Assembly: GCA_027563935.2 (NCBI GenBank)
Contig: CM050451.1
Location: 29,279,565-29,343,564, forward strand
Direction: 5' to 3'
From: Costus lasius
Lineage: Eukaryota; Streptophyta; Magnoliopsida; Zingiberales; Costaceae
Length of the DNA stretch: 64,000 nt
The translations under genes were made by a program, and so were the position numbers. The notes under the pieces were generated by a model, which saw nothing but the letters and a program-made list of their open reading frames with translations, searched no databases and was not told the DNA's origin. This document shows, one piece after another, positions 59,163-64,000 of the stretch (position 1 is the stretch's first letter; each line of letters opens with the position of its first letter).

Positions 59163-60844
59163 TGTTGGGGTATGCCCTTAAGGCTAATGTTTGAGGCCTT
59201 GGGATTATATCAGTATCATGTATAAACTCTATGTTTATAAAGGCAATGGTTGTTATTCAGGTTGTTACATTATCTGCTGCAATGTGTATACTTCTGAATA
59301 ATGTCTCAATGATGTTCAGCTAGTCTGACATGCAGTGTAGTCCTTAGTCGAAATATCTTGGTGAACATGAGACAACCTTGATATGATTGAGTCTAATATG
59401 TGTTCTAATCTTATAGGATGCTTTGAGCATGGAATAAGATGTAGACTCATGGGTACATTGGATGTACTGGACAGACCCTACATAGGATGTTCAATTGCTT
59501 GTCACAATGTGAATAATCCTTGTATGCGTACAAGTGGCATATTTCCTTTGACTTGAGATCACTTGTGTTTCTAAATGATGATTGGCATTGTTTTGAGGTA
59601 GTTCAATATCATTTGAAATATAATGGTTATAGATTATCTTGGATAATGAGCATGAGTCATGTTAAGGCACTAGTGATAGACATAGGATTGCCATCTCCTT
59701 CATTGGAGTGTGATGTTCTAAAGGGGCCCCCTGGATGAGATGATTGAGAAAGTGTATGGCCATACCCAGATGACTATGTTTATCTAATCTAATCATTCTC
59801 ATCGTATTGGATTTACAGGCTTGACACACTTGTCCAATAAGAACATCCAGTGGCAAAGGAAACATGTATGCCTAGTGAGTTGAATTCACACTTGTGCTGT
59901 GGTTTGGGTGTAGTCTTGGAAGACTCTTTCCTTTATATCGGGAGACAGTGATGTGTTGCTTGATACCCCTCACTGATCGTGATAACGTAAGTTATCGTTA
60001 CCGACGTTTAAAGGAAACCCTTAGGGTCGCACAATTTGATGATATGGCTTACTTAAGTCAGATCGTGTGGACTGAATTGTTTGGGTTCAGTTTAAAGGGA
60101 TTTAATCTCTGATTGTAAGTGAGATCTGGTCTGATCATGTTTGATTGATTAGGGCTTGAGATCGGTAAGCTTCGATCGAGAGAATTGATGCTAGATCGGT
60201 GAGATCAGGAGCATCAGGAGATGAACGGTTAGATCTGGAGCCTTAGGGTTTAATTGTGATCTAGACCAAATGCTTGGGTTAATTGGTCTTTGAACCAAAC
60301 CAAAATGAATCGGCTCATCATATGAGCGCATGGTTCAATGGGAAGAGAAAAATGCGATGGTTCACAAGGAGTGAACGCATCACACATTGAGGGGGTTTTT
60401 CTATTTTGGGAAACCATGTCTCCAAAACATGGTCACGCCTCACGTTCGCTCCTCTCACGCCTATTGTCGCCTCTTCCTCTCTATGCTCTCTCAACTCTCG
60501 GGTGTTGAAGGAGTTGACGACAAGGAGGTCTCGGCCAAGCAAGACATCTCTTCTTCCCTTCCATTCGATCAGGAGACTTGAAGGTCTTTGCTAGCACAAG
60601 GATCAACAAGGAGTAGGCGATCTTCTTCTTGTGTGCGCATCTTCTGGAGGAGATCCCTTTCGCTCTCTTCTTCCAAGGCACCATCCAAGCAATGGTGATG
60701 GTATGACTCTTATCAATGTATACAAGTTTTAATAGTTGATCATATGACATGCATGCAACCGATCATCTAGAAACCCTTATTTCCGCTGCCCAAAATTTTA
60801 TATGCGCCACTTTAGGGTTTCGCCCCCTTTATAGGGGACTTTCA
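59163..60844 (+). repeat. copia-3 3' LTR
   Basis: 1682 bp, TG...CA, followed by the target duplication TTATG. Confidence 0.95.
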
Positions 60845-60849
60845 TTATG

Positions 60850-60941
60850 TACCTAGAAGTGGAGAACAAAACAAAGAAAAGTCAGAATGGCAACCGAAAG
60901 CACCACTACGATCAAATCTGAGTGCAGAACGGTCAAGCTAA
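60850..60941 (+). pseudogene. G3 gag-protease ORF, last codons
   Basis: Continuation of the frame interrupted by copia-3, ending at TAA 60939-60941. Beyond it comes CTAATGACCTTTAAATTAG and then GCTTCTTGGGAGGCAAC, as at the end of gag-PR in G2 and of integrase in G1. This confirms that pol is absent by structure, not lost through the copia insertion. Confidence 0.8.
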
Positions 60942-61074
60942 TGACCTTTAAATTAGCGCTTCTTGGGAGGCAACTCAATCACTCTTTCCTTAGTTTATTC
61001 TACTTTATTTTTTATTTTTGCTTTTAGAATTAATTTTTCTTCCCTTTTTGCTGGTAAAATCGAGTTTTGGTGCA

Positions 61075-61510
61075 AATTACGGCACTACCGTAATGACAAT
61101 TATGGTGTCGTATTTCCAGTCCATTTTCAACTAGAAAGTTGAGATGCAATTACGGCACTGCCGTAAGTATTTTTACGTGCCATAATTTTATTCCAAAATC
61201 TTCCCGAGAGTTTTATCACTTTTACGGCACTACCGTAACCTTTTACACGGGCCGTATTTTCTCAAAATTCTTGACCCGAGAGTTTCCGTGATTCAACCCG
61301 TATTACGGTAGTACAGTAAATAATTTTATGGGCTGTATTTTTTGTTGTATTTGATTTTTAATTTTTCTTAAAAAAATATATATTCTACGTTTTTACGGTA
61401 CTACCATAACCATATTCACGGCACCGTATTCTTAAGTGTTTTCTCTACCAAAAGTTGGGTGAAGTTTTGTGGAAATTGCGGCTGTACCGTAACCATTTTT
61501 ATGGTGTTTG
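61075..61510 (+). repeat. G3 internal spacer palindrome array
   Basis: Units with TTACGGCACTRCCGTAA (for example near 61078, 61150, 61223) alternating with ACACGGGCCGTA-type half-palindromes and CCCGAGAG text, as in the G3 LTR. The array ends where the junction with G4 begins. Confidence 0.82.
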
Positions 61511-61544
61511 TATCCCAAGTTGTTTGGCGTGTACCTAGGACTAA

Positions 61545-61562
61545 TCCCTGACAACGGCGCCA
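61545..61562 (-). other. Primer binding site left of G4 LTR, tRNA-Asp
   Basis: Minus strand TGGCGCCGTTGTCAGGGA, two changes from the G3 site. It is on the left of the LTR, so it belongs to an element body once lying to the left, now replaced by plus-strand G3 sequence. Confidence 0.7.
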
Positions 61563-61568
61563 AAAACT

Positions 61569-63478
61569 TGTTCTACTCCGCAAGTGCACGGATACTCGAA
61601 GTAATAAAGAAAGATATTGAACCACAGAGACCTTATTGTTAAGTACCAAATAGTTATATTCTTACTAGCTAAGCAACCGAATAATGGCAAAGAAATGATC
61701 GAAAACACACGAAATTAGATAATTAGAGAGAAACATTGGGACTAGGGTTTCATCCACCTTAATTCTAATGACTAGACATAAATAAAAGGTCGTCAGATTA
61801 ATCTTATTATGATAAAGACTTAATTTACTTCATAAAGAGATCATCTCACTTTCGTGCAGACAATTATGCAGGGACCAATCCTCGCTTTCGCGCAAGATCT
61901 ATCCCAAGCTGAAGATAAGTAAATCATCAATCAAAGAACTCAAGATCACTTTCGTGCATTCGAATTCTAAGTTGATTGTCTCTAATGGAATCTCAAGGAT
62001 CACTTTCATGCATCCGAGACTCAACACAAGTTCTACTTATGGTTCTCCAACGTTCCGTTCCTCACTTTCGTGCAAGATCTCCACGTTTGACAACTCGACT
62101 CTACCCTAGATTCAAATTATCATTATGGCAATAAGAGCACTAAAATCAAATAATTAAGAACTAACCTTAGAGAGTTCCTAACATGCAATTCTAGGGTTCT
62201 AAGTTCTCAAGCAAATCACCTTTCGGTCCTTATTACGAGAACTCTAAAACATGAATAATAACATCAATCTATGGAGAATCAAAGACAAACAATCACACAA
62301 GTAGAATCATCATAATAAAACTATTCTGACGAAAATAAGAGTTATCTAATCATTAAGAAATCAAAGTGAATTACACCCATGTACCAAATATGATTAAGCT
62401 AGCATGGAAAGAAAAAATACAATAAGCCATAGTATCAAAGTGTTCATAAATCAAAGAAGAAGAAGAAACAACGTTACAACACGGCTGCAATAGAAATTAC
62501 AGCCGTAATTTGCCTCCAAAACACGTTGTGAACAGTGTCGTGCCCCTTCTTTCATTGATTCCTCCTCCGATTCAACTCCTTTTCCTTTGAAACTTTTGGG
62601 GTGTTGTCTCCTCCTCCAGGCGAAGCTTCTGCATGAAAATCATGCCCTGAGGTGGCCTCCACACCTCTCAGCGTAAAGCCAAACCCTAAGCAAATTTTTG
62701 TCTCTTGCTCTCTCAATACTGGATAAACATTTCTCCCTTTCACTTCGTGTGTCTTCTCCTCTTAAAGAAAAGTCCGCAGCATCTTTCGGATCCCACTTTG
62801 GAGGTCTGGATGAAAAGATATGGTCCGCGCAAGTTTCGGGCCCATAAAAATCGCGTTTTTGAATGGAAATTACGGTCATAAACTATTTTTACGGTAGTGT
62901 CGTATTTTGGTTCTGTAAACACTGTGTCAAAATTATGGTCCGTAAAAGTTATTGTGGCAGTGCCATAAAATCTGACGAGTTCTCTAGTCTGAAATCTCTG
63001 ATAAATACGGCACCGTGAAATGGTTTACGGCCGTGTCGTAAAATCAGCAAAAGTCTCTGGTTTGAAACGCTCCAAAATATGGCCCGTGTAATTCTTTAGG
63101 TGGTGCCATAAAATCAGAAAAATATTTTGTTCTGAAAACTCCCCAAATTATGGCAGTGCTCTGATTTTACGATATCGTACGGAAATACGGTACCGTAAAA
63201 TAAAATACGGCACTGCCGTATTTTGGTTCGTTGCTCTATTTTGCATGAAATTTGTCATGTGACCTCCACTTGATGATGGTAACTCTTCCATGTATTTGAT
63301 TTTGCTTGAAAACGCCTTAAAAGAGTGCCTTTTTACTTGAAAATCATCAAAAACCAAAATAGAAGTAGATTTTGCAATATTTGATAACTTTGGCATAAAA
63401 ATAAGCAAAAGATCTTCAATTGAGCATGAAAAGATATATAAAATGATACAAAATATACTATATATTTTGGTGTCATCA
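61569..63478 (-). repeat. G4 LTR, 1910 bp, flanked by a primer site and by 3' internal sequence
   Basis: TG...CA LTR of the G1/G2 type. Left neighbour is a primer site (5' LTR position); right neighbour is 3' internal sequence with the conserved hairpin (3' LTR position). Leader hairpin at 62481-62506 and palindrome array at about 62865-63230, including TACGGCACTGCCGTA near 63207. Confidence 0.88.
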
Positions 63479-64000
63479 AATACATAAGGCTCAAACTTTG
63501 CTTGTCCTCAACCAAAAATCAAAAGTTGATTAAAAGATAAACCTTTTCTTGCCCAATAAATTTCTAAAATACAATCATCAATGAAAAATTCCATCAATTG
63601 TTTCGCAAAACTTCAAATAAAGATATCATTCTTAGAATTCAGTCCTTTAGATCCACAACTCAATCAAATAAAACGTTGCAACTTATATAATAAATAGAAT
63701 TTTCAATCTCATGATTTCACCTAGTTTCAATTCAAATCTATCTTGCTTTTGTTTATAGGAATTAGGTTTCCAAGATCTTTTTCCACACATATTTTTTTAT
63801 TCATTTTTTTTTCATGTATTTTGTTATTTTTGCATAGATGGCATATACCCACTTAGATACACACTTTTTATTTTTGACTTCAACTCTTATCTTCGGTACC
63901 ACTATCAATTTTGCATAGTGCCAAGTAGAGGAGTCTTATTCTTTTTATCTTTCATTATTTTTCATGCATAGACTTCAACCCATGTCTTAGGTACCACTAT
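63479..64000 (-). mobile_element. G4 3' internal region, continues beyond window
   Basis: Begins with the spacing and hairpin of G1/G2 (63498-63515, one base changed in the stem) and is collinear with 40231-40770 of G2, including the tandem GGTACC...AGTGCC segments from about 63877. No gene is seen. Confidence 0.8.

Larger units (their letters stand above)
53775..60844 (+). mobile_element. copia-3, Ty1/copia element with leader and gag start deleted
   Basis: Plus-strand, 7070 bp, target duplication TTATG at 53770-53774 and 60845-60849. LTRs of 1681 and 1682 bp differ at about 16 sites by eye, so it is older than copia-2. Compared with copia-1, about 2 kb is missing, from within the primer binding site through the leader to gag codon 66 or so. 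Confidence 0.96.
49249..61540 (+). mobile_element. G3, pol-less Athila-like element carrying copia-3, right end lost
   Basis: Plus-strand element: 5' LTR 49249-51112, tRNA-Asp primer site, gag-PR 51255-53774 continuing at 60850-60941, then the palindrome spacer to about 61510. Copia-3 lies at 53775-60844. After the spacer it abuts the primer site of a minus-strand element, so aORF and 3' LTR are missing. About 5.2 kb remain without copia-3. As in G2, no RT or INT sequence lies between PR and spacer. Confidence 0.88.

Overview
This window is plant nuclear DNA, most likely angiosperm heterochromatin, made almost entirely of nested and decayed LTR retrotransposons. I see no host protein gene, tRNA or rRNA. 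The evidence is Ty1/copia and Ty3/gypsy polyproteins, initiator-Met and Asp tRNA primer sites, TG...CA LTRs and 5-bp target-site duplications. I cannot name the species.

Layout. (1) 1-7685: copia-1 (minus strand, 3' LTR cut by the window edge), lying inside the 5' LTR of gypsy element A. (2) 7686-16111: element A (plus strand, chromovirus-like), heavily mutated. Its integrase region is interrupted by the 3' end of a sister element B (about 12290-14005). A and B carry different repeat-built C-terminal tails. (3) 16233-37266: G1, a minus-strand Athila-like gypsy element with gag, PR, RT, RNase H, INT and an extra 3' ORF (aORF). Its 5' LTR is split by copia-2 (26742-35781, TSD CTCAC). (4) 38328-48186: G2, a complete minus-strand element (TSD GACCC) with gag-PR and aORF but no RT, RNase H or INT. 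(5) 49249-~61540: G3, the same pol-less type on the plus strand, split by copia-3 (53775-60844, TSD TTATG). (6) 61545-64000: a minus-strand G-type LTR (G4) with a primer site on its left and 3' internal sequence on its right, so it looks shared by two element bodies.

How the parts relate. The three copia copies are siblings whose gag-pol frame is broken only by nonsense codons, all C-to-T changes when compared with each other. G1 to G4 share LTR ends, a tRNA-Asp primer site, a hairpin beside the 3' LTR and arrays of a 17-nt palindrome in LTRs and in an internal spacer. G2 and G3 look like a non-autonomous family that supplies gag-PR and aORF but would need RT and INT from a G1-like partner.

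The most interesting material is the G1-G3 partnership, the palindrome arrays, a leader hairpin with compensatory changes, and the variable tails of A and B. All homology calls come from reading motifs and comparing copies within the window. No database search was run.
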